54,976 bases of DNA, taken from NCBI GenBank assembly GCA_012514635.1, contig JAAYZX010000082.1, positions 1 to 54,976 on the forward strand. The letters are read 5' to 3'. Shown piece after piece: positions 8,446 to 16,735 of this stretch (position 1 is its first letter; each line of letters starts with the position of its first letter). The DNA is from Actinomycetota bacterium. Lineage in GTDB: Bacteria > Actinomycetota > Thermoleophilia > RBG-16-64-13. Both the position numbers and the translations under genes were made by a program. Under the pieces are notes generated by a model, which did not search any database, was not told the DNA's origin, and saw only the letters and a list, made by a program, of their open reading frames with translations.

Positions 8446-11111
8446 GCCGGGCTCCCGTCGGTGGACCTATTCGTAGCCTTTTCGATCATCTCGTCGAACC
8501 GGGATTCAACCAGGGTCTCAAAGTCCGCCTGGATCCTGTAGACCTCGGTGAATTCTGCGAAGGCCCATCGTCCGTAGCGGCCCAGATGGTTCACTGCGGG
8601 TACCCAGTAGGTCTCCATGGTCGACTTCTTTTCCTTGGCATCTTCTCCGCGATATCCCTTGATCTCGACTATCAGATGGAGGGGATCCTCATAACCGTCA
8701 TCCACCAGGACGATGAAGTCGGGGACATATTTGCGCACCTGCGAACCGAAGCGATAGGGCACCTCGAACCCTAGGTTGTGATTCTTAACGTAGGCCTTGA
8801 CCTTGGGATGTGCCTCAGCAACACGGCAGAACTCGGCTTCCCAGTCACTATCGAGGATGATCCAGTTAATGTGGCTCCGCTCAGGGTCGGTCTGCCAACG
8901 GTCTTTCTTGGACGTAGTGAAGTTCACGTGGGTGGTGGAGCCGGTGGGGTTGTAAGGATCGAGGATGGCCTTGACCGGGCGATCGCCCAGTAGAGATCTT
9001 GTAATTGCAGCCGTGATCTTCTCGCAGGCCATATCAGCCAATTCTTGGTACATAAGCAGGGCGGGGTGAGTGCCGCCAACGCATTCCAGATAGCCATCCA
9101 TCCACTGCCTGGCGATCCGCTTGAGCTGGCCGAAAAGATAGAGTTTCGGCTCCTCGTCCGGATCGCGCCACTTGGTGTAGATGAGGCGCTGGGTCAGATG
9201 GAAGAGAACACTCGATAGCCGCATGTCCTCTAGATGATCGAGGTTGAGATCGACCACCTCACCAATGATTCCGGCATTCCGTGTGATCGAGGGCCCCACC
9301 AGATCCGGATTCAGGCTCAGCTTCGAATCCTCAGTGAACTCGGCCGTTAGTCGTTCTTCAGGCAACTCAACACGGTAACCCTGCACACGCGGGAAAACGA
9401 TCTCGAGATGGTCTCGCTCGGGACGTACGGCCTTGACCTGAATGGTCTCGCGAGGCGGTTGCGGAGGCGCAACCACGGGCTTGGCGGTGAAATCAAACGG
9501 GATACCGAGTACATCCGCATATTCGACATTGAACAGGCCTTCTTCATTGAGATCATACGATTGCCGGCGTAGGGCGCGACCTATCACCTGCTCACAAAGG
9601 AGCTGCGTGCCGAAAGCGCGGACACCCAGCACGTGTGCAACAGTGTTGGCATCCCAGCCTTCGGTGAGCATGGAGACCGATACCACGCAACGGATAGACT
9701 CGCCCAGGCGATCTTCTTTGCCCACGGTGTTCATCACTTCACGCAGCAAGTCCTGGTCGGTAATGGTCTCGGCCTGGCGTCGATCCCCCGTCCGTTCGGT
9801 GATCTCCCGCCGGAAGCGCTCTATCTCATCAGAAGCCATGACGCGGAAGTCCTTGTCGAGGGCATCTCCGGATTCCAGCTGTTCGCTGTCGATAAGAAGG
9901 GTGCGGGGACGCGCGATGGCGTTGCCGTGTTCGTCGAAATTGCGAAAGAGCTCTAAGCGACCATTCTCTAGAGATGTAGACCCATCCTCGTTTTCCCGAT
10001 GGAAGCCGGATACATAGTCATACACCAACTTAGAAGTGGCGGTGTTGTTACACACGATGATGAAGCAGGGCGGCACACGAACGCCCGCCTCCTGCCATAG
10101 ATAGAAGGTTTTCTCGTAGTGCCCGTACAGCGCTTCCAATGCCGTCTGCAGTTCCACCGGCAGGCTGAGCGGATCCAAAACCTTGGCCTTGCCCCTGCCC
10201 CTCTTGGGCATACGCGAGCGAATGTGCTCCCAAAGATTGCGGAACTTGGGCATATCCCCACCGGGAATATTGTCGGCGATCGGTACCCTCGGCAGTTTGA
10301 CGATGCCGCACTCTATGGCATCCATGAGGGAGAAGTCGCACATAGTCCAGGGGAAGAGGGTGCCCTCAGCATAGCCAGAGCCACGAAGAAAGAATGGGGT
10401 GGCCGAGAGATCGATGACCTGGGAGATTCCCAGTTTGCGACCGACCGCCTCCAGCCCCGACATCCACAATCGCGCGGCTTCCTTGTTCTTCTCGGCCTCC
10501 GCTCTTTCGTCACCTTTGAGAGCACCTTCACCGTCCCCGTCTGCTTTCTCTCGGTAGCAGTGATGCGCCTCGTCATTCAACACCATGATGTTTTTGAGCC
10601 CCATGAGCCCAGGCATGACTCTCTGAATCATCTGCCCTTCGGTCTCTAGGGTCTCTAGCTCCGGACCGCGCCCCTGAAGCAGAGACCGGGTTCCCCTGGA
10701 GAGCTCCATCCGACTGCGCAACTTGAACGCGTGGTAGTTGGTGATGACTATCTTCGCCCTCTCGAGGTCGCTCAGCATGTCGTTGGGGACGAGCTCGCGG
10801 CTGGCGTAGTAGCTATCGGGGTCGTTCGGCTGAAGAACACGTAAACGGTCTTTGATGGTGAGCCCTGGAGCCACCACCAGGAAGCCGCGGGTGAACTTCT
10901 TACTCTGCGGACGACGCACGGCGTTAATGGTCTGCCAGGCTATAAGCATGGCCATGACCGTGGTCTTACCTGCCCCGGTGGCCAGCTTGAGCGCCAATCG
11001 GGCCAAGTCCGGACTACCTGCTTGGTTCGCCTCGGCCAGACGGTCCAAAGCGGCCCTGCCCGCCTTGCCGGCGCGTGGTGCCACCTCCGTCAACCATATG
11101 ACGGTCTCCAC
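8442..11111 (-). CDS. res: Type III restriction endonuclease subunit Res, main body after an in-frame stop
   Basis: SF2 helicase/translocase plus nuclease of the type III system; works with Mod. Walker A ATGAGKTT is at about 43-50 of this ORF, a DEAH box (LNDEAHH) at about 180, and a C-terminal PD-(D/E)xK nuclease at about 796-820 (VPDFIVLV followed by VEIKG). The ORF as listed opens at an internal GTG in the middle of a conserved stretch (QVEAVETVIWLTEVAP) and is not a natural start. The same frame continues upstream through RHHRFSNIRPFF to a TGA at 11163-11165 and then into the missing N-terminus. The real gene therefore spans 8442-11513 and is interrupted by one nonsense codon. All helicase and nuclease motifs lie downstream of that stop. 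Translation from an internal start could give a protein lacking about the first 135 residues. Best treated as a probable pseudogene of res. Confidence 0.88.
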   Translation of the reverse strand: METVIWLTEVAPRAGKAGRAALDRLAEANQAGSPDLARLALKLATGAGKTTVMAMLIAWQTINAVRRPQSKKFTRGFLVVAPGLTIKDRLRVLQPNDPDSYYASRELVPNDMLSDLERAKIVITNYHAFKLRSRMELSRGTRSLLQGRGPELETLETEGQMIQRVMPGLMGLKNIMVLNDEAHHCYREKADGDGEGALKGDERAEAEKNKEAARLWMSGLEAVGRKLGISQVIDLSATPFFLRGSGYAEGTLFPWTMCDFSLMDAIECGIVKLPRVPIADNIPGGDMPKFRNLWEHIRSRMPKRGRGKAKVLDPLSLPVELQTALEALYGHYEKTFYLWQEAGVRVPPCFIIVCNNTATSKLVYDYVSGFHRENEDGSTSLENGRLELFRNFDEHGNAIARPRTLLIDSEQLESGDALDKDFRVMASDEIERFRREITERTGDRRQAETITDQDLLREVMNTVGKEDRLGESIRCVVSVSMLTEGWDANTVAHVLGVRAFGTQLLCEQVIGRALRRQSYDLNEEGLFNVEYADVLGIPFDFTAKPVVAPPQPPRETIQVKAVRPERDHLEIVFPRVQGYRVELPEERLTAEFTEDSKLSLNPDLVGPSITRNAGIIGEVVDLNLDHLEDMRLSSVLFHLTQRLIYTKWRDPDEEPKLYLFGQLKRIARQWMDGYLECVGGTHPALLMYQELADMACEKITAAITRSLLGDRPVKAILDPYNPTGSTTHVNFTTSKKDRWQTDPERSHINWIILDSDWEAEFCRVAEAHPKVKAYVKNHNLGFEVPYRFGSQVRKYVPDFIVLVDDGYEDPLHLIVEIKGYRGEDAKEKKSTMETYWVPAVNHLGRYGRWAFAEFTEVYRIQADFETLVESRFDEMIEKATNRSTDGSPA

Positions 11112-11162
11112 CGCTTCGACCTGGCAGAAAAAAGGTCGGATGTTGCTGAATCTATGATGTCG

Positions 11163-11513
11163 TCAGTGTTGAAGCAGACGCGCGGTTTCAGGCGTCACCT
11201 GCCATTGATTGGGATTGGGCAGTGCACGCCAAGCATCGACCAGACTACGCAGAGCGTTGATGTTGGAGGTAGGGTCGTACTCTTGCTCTTCAGTCGACAG
11301 ACCCTTGCCCTCATCGAAGATCATGTGTTGCTGTGTGGTCTCGACCTTGCGCTTCCTGGGCTTGGGTATGGGGGTGATGAACTCCGCAGGCCGACGCCGA
11401 TGGACTATCTGTTGGGTGGGCTGACCTTGATCGTCGAGCTCCCAATGCTGCTCGGGATACTCATATGGTGAGTTGAGGACCGGCTGTTCGAAAAAGCGGT
11501 TGTCGTCGCTCAT
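11163..11513 (-). pseudogene. res: N-terminal fragment of Res, ending at an in-frame TGA
   Basis: 116 residues beginning MSDDNRFFEQPVLNSPYEYP, with the conserved ITPIPKPRKRK, DEGKGLSTEEQEYDPT and PNPNQWQVTPETARLLQH segments that open the large Res family. The expected next residue after LLQH is Trp (TGG) in the family, as I recall it; here it is TGA, and the same frame resumes RHHRFSNIRPFF without any shift. The start ATG at 11513 has only a weak GGGGTG-type ribosome binding site. A direct repeat GATCAC-ACT-GATCAC at 11542-11556 lies about 30 bases upstream and might be a regulator site. The fragment alone has no helicase or nuclease motif and is not expected to function. Confidence 0.85.
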
Positions 11514-11981
11514 GGGGCACCCCGTCCAGAGGGATAGGTTGGATCACACTGATCACCATTTGCGGCGAACGGTCGGATGAAGCCCAGATGGTTCACACGG
11601 ACGGACTGTGACGCATCACCCGAGCAGCGCTCTAAGCGTTTGCATCTGCAGGCAAGCGAGCACCCTTCCGCCGAATCGTGTGGAAACTTAATCATCACCC
11701 CCACCGTTTTCCACAGGCTGCACCATGATACAACCTTGGTCGGACGGAAGCACAGCCGTTTGTTCCACAAACCAGTGGAATCGTCCCCTACGACGCTGCG
11801 GGCCATCGCCTGGCGACCCTGTCCAGCGGCGGGACTCCCCACCTACCATGGCGCTGCGGCAGCGGAGCCTCGAACGGGAAGTAGTCTGTCGCCGCCACCG
11901 CATGAGCCTTCGTCGCCCGTCTTGCCGCCCCGTTGATTCCGTGCCTTCCACCGCCTCCACCGCCTTCGCCGCCACCGAAGC
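11514..11981. other. Intergenic region upstream of res operon
   Basis: 468 bases without a gene I can support. It should hold the res-mod promoter on the minus strand, but no clear -35/-10 pair is visible. It contains three TTCCACA motifs (11681-11687 inverted, 11709-11715, 11764-11770). The first two form an inverted repeat TGTGGAAA...TTTCCACA. The part next to the HD gene (11900-11981) is low-complexity CCGCC-rich sequence. It probably marks the right boundary of the accessory island, but no attachment site or integrase is seen. Confidence 0.5.
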
Positions 11982-12455
11982 CTACGGCGCCAAGCGCGCG
12001 AGTGCCCGCCGATACCGACCGACCAGAGCCTCCGGCACCGGGCCCCGGGAGAGGTCCAGGTTGTCTTCGAGATCGCACGTCTTGACCAGGATGGCGGTGG
12101 CGTTGCCGCTCTCTATGATGCGCAGAATGAAGTCCTCGTAGCCCTCGGTGTGCTTGTCTCGGCTGAGCAACTCCAGGGCATCGCACACCTGAGGGGCAAT
12201 GCCCCTGGCTTCCAGATCCGCGCGGGAGAAACCCCCGTCTTCGATCACGTCGTGGAGGAGGGCCGCCATCACCGCCGTCCAATCTCCCCCCTTGTCAAAC
12301 ACCCGCGCGGCCACGCGCAGAGGGTGACTCAGGTACGGCTTTCCCTGCTTGTCTTTCTGCCCCCGATGGGCCAGAGCCGCCACAGCCAGACAGGCGCCCA
12401 GGCGGTCGGTTGTGTCGTCAACGGTGCTCACGAAGATGCTCGCAACGGTGGTCAC
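11982..12455 (-). CDS. Small HD-domain hydrolase, (p)ppGpp hydrolase-like
   Basis: A 157-residue single-domain HD protein resembling the hydrolase half of RelA/SpoT (MESH1-type small alarmone hydrolases). Visible metal-site motifs are AHRGQ, SHPLRVA, the HD pair in ALLHDVIED and a later VKTCDLEDNLD segment. No synthetase, TGS or ACT domain is present. The family is known to remove the 3'-pyrophosphate of (p)ppGpp, but some relatives have other substrates, so the activity is inferred. The start is uncertain: residues 1-12 are weakly conserved in appearance, and a later in-frame start is possible. It lies 211 bases downstream of the pirin gene in the same direction, at the end of the nrf cluster. 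Confidence 0.82.
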   Translation of the reverse strand: MTTVASIFVSTVDDTTDRLGACLAVAALAHRGQKDKQGKPYLSHPLRVAARVFDKGGDWTAVMAALLHDVIEDGGFSRADLEARGIAPQVCDALELLSRDKHTEGYEDFILRIIESGNATAILVKTCDLEDNLDLSRGPVPEALVGRYRRALARLAP

Positions 12456-12649
12456 ACCGGTGGTCGCAACGGGGCTCCGCGTCGGCCCCGGCGGGTCGGC
12501 CCCGTAGTTCCCGGGGGCACCGACGGTGGGTGGGTGGGAATCACCGCGCGATGAGTCGGCCCCGTGGTTACCGGGGGCGCTCCTCGCGGCGCCGAGACCG
12601 GGGCCACGGCCGGCAGGGAGGCCAAAGCCCGAAGGTCAACTGAAGCCAC
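12452..12649 (-). CDS. Possible Pro-rich small ORF before the HD gene (weak)
   Basis: A 65-codon ORF whose stop overlaps the HD-gene start by four bases. The product is rich in Pro, Arg and Thr with a repeated TTGPT-R unit that follows from the DNA repeat at 12495-12578. There is no recognisable domain. It could be a spurious frame in GC-rich repetitive spacer; the four-base overlap is the only argument for expression. Confidence 0.2.
   Translation of the reverse strand: MASVDLRALASLPAVAPVSAPRGAPPVTTGPTHRAVIPTHPPSVPPGTTGPTRRGRRGAPLRPPV
12495..12578. repeat. 24-bp imperfect direct repeat, two copies 60 bp apart
   Basis: GTCGGCCCCGT-GTT-CCGGGGGC occurs at 12495-12518 and 12555-12578 with two mismatches. 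A third partial copy (GTCGGCCCCG) is at 12481-12490. The repeat lies between the HD and pirin genes; function unknown. Confidence 0.7.
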
Positions 12650-12666
12650 GCCGTCCGGCCGGACCG

Positions 12667-13539
12667 CTAAAGACGAGACCGCACGAAGATGCCGGTGTCG
12701 AGGTCACGCCACGCCTGGTCGAGTTCCTCGCGCGTATTCATGACGACCGGGCCCCGCCAGGCGATGGGTTCCCGCAGCGGCCGACCGCTCACGAACAGGA
12801 AGCGAGCGCCCTCATCGCCCGCCTCCACGGCGGCGGCCTCACCATCGCCCAGGAGCACGATGGTGCCTCCGCCGGCCGCGATCATTCCGTGTGCATCGCG
12901 ACCGCCGGTGTCGAATCGCGCCGCCCCCTCGAACAAGTACGCGAACACCGTGTGCCCGGGAGGCGTGGGATGTCGCCAGAAGGCACCGCCGGCCAGCGCG
13001 ACGTCGAAGTACTCCGGCTCGATGACCACGTCGTGCACGGGACCGCTCACGTCGCCCAGGCGTCCACAGATGACGCGCACCTGCGCGCCGTCCGCCTCAA
13101 AGGTGGGGATCTCGGCGGCCGTGATGCCGCGATAGCGGGGCTCCATCATCTTCAGCCGCGCGGTCAGATTGGCCCAGAGTTGGAAGCCGCCCATGCGACC
13201 GGCCGCGTCACCCCGCGGCATCTCCTGATGAATGATGCCGCTCCCGGCCGTCATCCACTGGACGTCACCGGCACGGATGGTGCCCGTGTTGCCGAGGGAG
13301 TCGCCGTGATCGACTTCGCCCTCCAGCATATAAGTGATGGTCTCGATGCCACGATGTGGGTGCCACGGAAAACCCGCCCGGTACAGGGCGGGGTCATCGC
13401 CCCGAAAGTCGTCGAGCAAGAGGAAGGGGTCGAACAGGGTCTCTTTGCCGAACCCGAACGCGCGCCGCAGATGCACCCCCGCCCCCTCGAGCGTGGGGCG
13501 CGCGGCGGCGACGAACTGCACACCACGCACGTCTGTCAT
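12667..13539 (-). CDS. Pirin family protein
   Basis: A bicupin of the pirin family, 290 residues, the usual length. The N-terminal cupin carries the metal-binding residues: HPHRG near residue 60, a second His in VDHGDS, and HQEM near 104, with the family's FDPFLLLDDFR segment ahead of them. Pirins bind Fe(II); some have quercetin dioxygenase activity and others act as redox-sensing partners, and the sequence does not tell which applies. The ATG has a good GAGGAGGGTGAGG region upstream. It starts 42 bases after nrfA and is probably co-transcribed with it. Confidence 0.92.
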   Translation of the reverse strand: MTDVRGVQFVAAARPTLEGAGVHLRRAFGFGKETLFDPFLLLDDFRGDDPALYRAGFPWHPHRGIETITYMLEGEVDHGDSLGNTGTIRAGDVQWMTAGSGIIHQEMPRGDAAGRMGGFQLWANLTARLKMMEPRYRGITAAEIPTFEADGAQVRVICGRLGDVSGPVHDVVIEPEYFDVALAGGAFWRHPTPPGHTVFAYLFEGAARFDTGGRDAHGMIAAGGGTIVLLGDGEAAAVEAGDEGARFLFVSGRPLREPIAWRGPVVMNTREELDQAWRDLDTGIFVRSRL

Positions 13540-13581
13540 CGTTGCCTCACCCTCCTCGGCGGCTTCGCGGCAACCCCGCCC

Positions 13582-15144
13582 TTACTTGGCCGCACTGCCC
13601 TGCAGAACCTCGGCAGCGGTGGGCGACTTCAGCGCCGGAGACGACGGCACCGCCTTGAGCGTCTCCATGTTGTTGGGCCACAGGTTCAGGTGTGTAGGGA
13701 AGGGGTCGTCGAACAGCTGGGAAGACACGAACCCCAACTTCTCTACGCCGCGACTGATCAGGTACTTGCCCAGCTCGAGATCCACCTCGTCGGGCACGGC
13801 GATGTCGTGCTCAGCCAGGATACCGCGCAGGATGCCGCTGCAAAGCTTGGAGTAGGCCATGGCATCACGCAGGATGCGGCCGGCTTCGCTGGGGTTGTGG
13901 AAACCCACGGAGTTCTCGGCTCCCATGTAAACCAAGCGGTAGAAGGCCTGCTCGTAATAGGCCTTGGCCCGCTCGTAGGCCGGCTGAACCTCGGGCCTCT
14001 GCGTATCGATACTGCTGTTCAATAGCTCGAACAACTTGGCGTCGGCGGCCACCGAGTACCCGGTGTCGATAAGCATGCTCACCGTGCGGTCCTGGATCTT
14101 GAAAACTTGGCTCTTGAGGTCATCGAGGCTGTCGGGGTGACACGTCACACACGACGTCATCCCCTGCTTGAGCGGACTCATGACATTGTGATCGGGGGTC
14201 TTCACGCCGTTGACTACCGTGTAGGGCATGTGGCAATCGGCGCACGCCACACCGGCCCCAAAGTGAACCGAATCCGCCGTGAAGAACTCCACATCGGGAT
14301 GGCGAATGTAGCCCAGCTTGAACCCGGTCACCGACTGTGTCCACTCCAGCCGAGCGGGGTCGGAACGTAGGTTATCGATGATGGTCTCCACCGAAACATC
14401 ACCCCAGCTGCCACCCTGCCAGGGGAAGTTGACATCGACCGATTGGCCGTCTTCCTTCATGACCGAGTACGTGGCGTGACATTGACCGCACACTATGATC
14501 CGTCGCTGTTGTTCGTTGGGTTCGGTCAGGCCCACATCGGCCAACGCCCGCTTCATAGTCCAGCGGGGCGAACGCAGGTCGAGCGTCTCGTTGTCGTGGC
14601 AATCGATACAGCTCACGCCCAACCCCTGTTCGCCGGGTGGCAGCAGCTCCACCGCGTCCAAGTAGGGCATGCTCATAACTTCTTTGCCGCGCTCGCTGTA
14701 CAGCCTATCGGCCGAGGGCGACTTGCAGGTCAGGCAGGCGCCGCCGGCTTTCACGCGCGAGGGATCGATGGCCTGCTGGTCACGCATCATCCACCAGTGG
14801 CCGCGCGGCTCGTTGTATTCCACGCCGAAACCCCAACCGCTGAACAGCACGGGCATGAACGGGTATTCGGAGAGCTTGTCATAGGTGAGTCCGTCGTCGA
14901 ACCCCCGCTTGTACTTGGAGAGACCACCGGGCCGCTCCTCCGAAGTGGCATACCACTGCGCATATTGGACCGGATAGAGCTCCGCCCAAGCCGCCGGATT
15001 CGTCGCGGCGGGCGCTGGGATTATCTGAGCGGCCTCGGGCCGGGGCTGAGTGGCGCACGACACCGTCAGCACCGCCACCAACGCGCCGACCACGACAATA
15101 CAGACCACGGCCCCGAACAGGCGCCGTTTAGTTGCGCGGGTCAT
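13582..15144 (-). CDS. nrfA: Ammonia-forming pentahaem cytochrome c nitrite reductase NrfA
   Basis: Reduces nitrite to ammonium with six electrons outside the cytoplasmic membrane, drawing electrons from menaquinol through NrfH. Five haem sites are visible: the catalytic CLTCK at 137-141 with Lys as the diagnostic NrfA ligand, then CIDCH (179), CGQCH (219), CADCH (301) and CVTCH (332). Residues 1-30 form a basic start, a hydrophobic segment and LTVSC, a near-consensus lipobox, so the enzyme may be a lipoprotein, suited to a cell without a closed periplasm. I chose the ATG at 15144 over an upstream one at 15186 because AGGAGG lies five bases ahead and only 17 bases overlap nrfH. Downstream is the pirin gene. 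Confidence 0.96.
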   Translation of the reverse strand: MTRATKRRLFGAVVCIVVVGALVAVLTVSCATQPRPEAAQIIPAPAATNPAAWAELYPVQYAQWYATSEERPGGLSKYKRGFDDGLTYDKLSEYPFMPVLFSGWGFGVEYNEPRGHWWMMRDQQAIDPSRVKAGGACLTCKSPSADRLYSERGKEVMSMPYLDAVELLPPGEQGLGVSCIDCHDNETLDLRSPRWTMKRALADVGLTEPNEQQRRIIVCGQCHATYSVMKEDGQSVDVNFPWQGGSWGDVSVETIIDNLRSDPARLEWTQSVTGFKLGYIRHPDVEFFTADSVHFGAGVACADCHMPYTVVNGVKTPDHNVMSPLKQGMTSCVTCHPDSLDDLKSQVFKIQDRTVSMLIDTGYSVAADAKLFELLNSSIDTQRPEVQPAYERAKAYYEQAFYRLVYMGAENSVGFHNPSEAGRILRDAMAYSKLCSGILRGILAEHDIAVPDEVDLELGKYLISRGVEKLGFVSSQLFDDPFPTHLNLWPNNMETLKAVPSSPALKSPTAAEVLQGSAAK

Positions 15145-15739
15145 CGGTCCTCCTCTGTGCCTGTTCGGTCTTCCAATCCTGGCCACGGTGAGTGACGCTG
15201 TGGTGGCAATCCCAACAGTGCCGCTCAGACGATTCGGCTACCTTAGCCATGGTCCCGTGGCAACGCATACAGTTGTCCTGTAGGAAGGCGTGTGTGCGAG
15301 GTTTGGCTCTGATCGGTTCTTCCCAGGAGCCCGTCACGTAGAACTTCCACAGATCCCGGGCACCGAAGTATCCTTCCCACACCAGCCGTGACACCGGCTC
15401 TTCCGGAAGATGGCAATCACCGCAGATCTGCGAGTTGTGTGCCGACACGCGCCAAGTGTCGTATTGCGGCTGCATATTGTGGCACAGGCGAATGCAGAAA
15501 GTGGGATTGGCCGGCACCTCTGCCAGACCAACTGGGCCCCAAATCAAGAACCAAGCGACGAAGACCAGGGCGCACGCCGCCAGGAGCCAGGACTTCCAGT
15601 CCCATCTCCGCCACCAACGACGCTTGGCGCCCGATTTGACGTCTACTTGAACGGCGGCTTCGGCCTCCGTCTCAACTTCCGGCTTCGCACCCGTTTCAGC
15701 GTCCGCCTCAGCATCGGGTTTCAAGTCCAAGTCACTCAT
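15128..15739 (-). CDS. nrfH: NrfH/NapC-type tetrahaem quinol dehydrogenase subunit
   Basis: Membrane-anchored cytochrome that oxidises menaquinol and passes electrons to NrfA. An acidic N-terminal extension of about 40 residues, then RRWWRRWDWKSW and one membrane helix (about 50-68), precede four haem sites. The first is CIRLCHNM at 82-88, with three residues between the cysteines instead of two. The others are CGDCH (106), CMRCH (157) and CWDCH (175). The Met after the first CH keeps the position of the usual NrfH haem-1 ligand. There is no obvious ribosome binding site before the ATG at 15739; TATGAT about 35 bases upstream may be a -10 element. The stop overlaps nrfA, so the two are coupled. 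Confidence 0.93.
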   Translation of the reverse strand: MSDLDLKPDAEADAETGAKPEVETEAEAAVQVDVKSGAKRRWWRRWDWKSWLLAACALVFVAWFLIWGPVGLAEVPANPTFCIRLCHNMQPQYDTWRVSAHNSQICGDCHLPEEPVSRLVWEGYFGARDLWKFYVTGSWEEPIRAKPRTHAFLQDNCMRCHGTMAKVAESSERHCWDCHHSVTHRGQDWKTEQAQRRTDDPRN

Positions 15740-15811
15740 ACAGCTATATTCGCACGAAAACGCTCAAAATCATACCGGATATTAATGAGACTCAGGCTGC
15801 GACCCTGGGCG

Positions 15812-15840
15812 GGATTGGACGCTCCGCCGGCCTCCAATCC
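15812..15840 (-). terminator. Hairpin between ccmD and nrfH
   Basis: Perfect inverted repeat GGATTGGA (15812-15819) and TCCAATCC (15833-15840) with a GC-rich 13-base loop. No T-run follows on the minus strand, so it may be a weak terminator, a processing site or an attenuator between the ccm and nrf genes. Confidence 0.35.
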
Positions 15841-15871
15841 TGAGTGCCGGGGCCTCCAACCCTGAATGCCG
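15829..15871. repeat. 22-bp imperfect tandem duplication
   Basis: GGCCTCCAATCCTGAGTGCCG at 15829-15849 is repeated as GGCCTCCAACCCTGAATGCCG at 15851-15871, with two mismatches. It is in the non-coding gap between ccmD and nrfH and overlaps the hairpin there. Confidence 0.7.
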
Positions 15872-15896
15872 ACAAGAGGAGTCGGTCGGCCGTTGC

Positions 15897-16028
15897 TCAG
15901 CGGGCCGAGTCCACGCGGTCCAACCGCCTCTCCAAAGCAACCAACCGCCTCCCCAACCAGTACAGGTACCACCCCACGATCAGCCACAGCACACCAAAAC
16001 CCACGGCCAAATACGCCGTTCCGTTCAT
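15897..16028 (-). CDS. ccmD: Haem exporter protein CcmD
   Basis: A 43-residue protein read from the ATG at 16028: MNGTAYLAVGFGVLWLIVGW and on, one membrane helix (about 5-26) followed by a basic, amphipathic tail (RRLVALERRLDRVDSAR). This is the size and layout of CcmD, which links CcmE to the CcmABC haem-handling complex. The start overlaps the ccmC stop by four bases, and it closes the ccmEFABCD order. It is easily missed by gene finders because of its length; the context makes the assignment firm. Confidence 0.85.
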   Translation of the reverse strand: MNGTAYLAVGFGVLWLIVGWYLYWLGRRLVALERRLDRVDSAR

Positions 16029-16735
16029 TTCTCTACTCCTTCATCCTCCGCCTGAGCCTCACGTTCCGCGAGGAGGCTGCTCAAATTCAAGATGCGCACG
16101 CGCAGCACCAACAAATACACGAACAACAGGGTGAAGGCCGCGAGGCACAGGGCCAACACCCAGGCCATCGACCCGGCGATGGCAAATCCTCCGCTGCCCA
16201 AGATGCGCGGGTGAACCGTTCTCCACCACCAGATGGACAGGAAGACAATGGGCACGTCGACCCACCCCACAACCCCATACACCGCCGCCAATCGCGCCCG
16301 CTTATGCCCGGGAGCGGCCACCCAACGCAGCAGCAGATAACCCACATAGATGAACCAGAGGATGAGGGTAGTGGTCAGACGTGGCTCCCAGGTCCAGTAG
16401 ACGCCCCAGACCGGCTTGGCCCAGAGCGATCCGGTGATCAGAGTGATGGTGGTGAACATAACCCCGATCTCGGCCGCGGCCGCCGCGATGCGATCGTAGC
16501 GCAGATTGCGGGTGACCAAGTACGCGATACTGAAGCCAAAGACGCACGTGATGGCCAACCCCAGGGCTACCCAGGCGCAGGGCATGTGGAAATAGAAGAG
16601 TCGCTGCACTTCCCCCATCTCTCCTTCGCGAGGAGCCAAGAAGAGGGCGGCCACCGCCGCCAACGCCATGATCGCGCCCGTGACCATCCCCCAAGCCGCG
16701 AGCACACTGCGCCGCCTCCGCACCAGATCGTCCAT
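16025..16735 (-). CDS. ccmC: Haem exporter/handling protein CcmC
   Basis: Membrane protein of System I cytochrome c maturation that presents haem to CcmE. It has 236 residues and six predicted membrane helices. The WWD-type haem-binding motif reads WGVYWTWEPRLT near 110, with Glu where Asp is common. Conserved His residues are present in the flanking loops (FYFHMPCAWV near 49 and WRTVHPRI near 172). The ATG at 16735 shares one base with the ccmB stop (TGATG). The same frame stays open far upstream, but that extension overlaps ccmB and is Gly/Ala-rich nonsense, so it was not used. Confidence 0.94.
   Translation of the reverse strand: MDDLVRRRRSVLAAWGMVTGAIMALAAVAALFLAPREGEMGEVQRLFYFHMPCAWVALGLAITCVFGFSIAYLVTRNLRYDRIAAAAAEIGVMFTTITLITGSLWAKPVWGVYWTWEPRLTTTLILWFIYVGYLLLRWVAAPGHKRARLAAVYGVVGWVDVPIVFLSIWWWRTVHPRILGSGGFAIAGSMAWVLALCLAAFTLLFVYLLVLRVRILNLSSLLAEREAQAEDEGVEK

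Noticed and set aside
11163-11165. Selenocysteine or reassigned UGA in res
   Set aside because: The family residue is Trp, not Cys or Sec, and TGA acts as a normal stop in neighbouring genes. A nonsense mutation is simpler.
11681-11770. Cluster of three TTCCACA motifs resembling DnaA boxes
   Set aside because: Only one is within one mismatch of the consensus, there is no dnaA, dnaN or AT-rich unwinding region nearby, so an origin is not supported.
11510-11842. 110-codon minus-strand ORF overlapping the res start
   Set aside because: No domain, poor composition, and it overlaps the res ATG in another frame.
12526-14025. Long plus-strand open frame (499 codons) and similar ones at 19150-20268 and 46180-47274
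   Set aside because: They lie antisense to well-identified genes (pirin/nrfA, ccmF, nadB), have no recognisable domains and reflect high GC at third positions.
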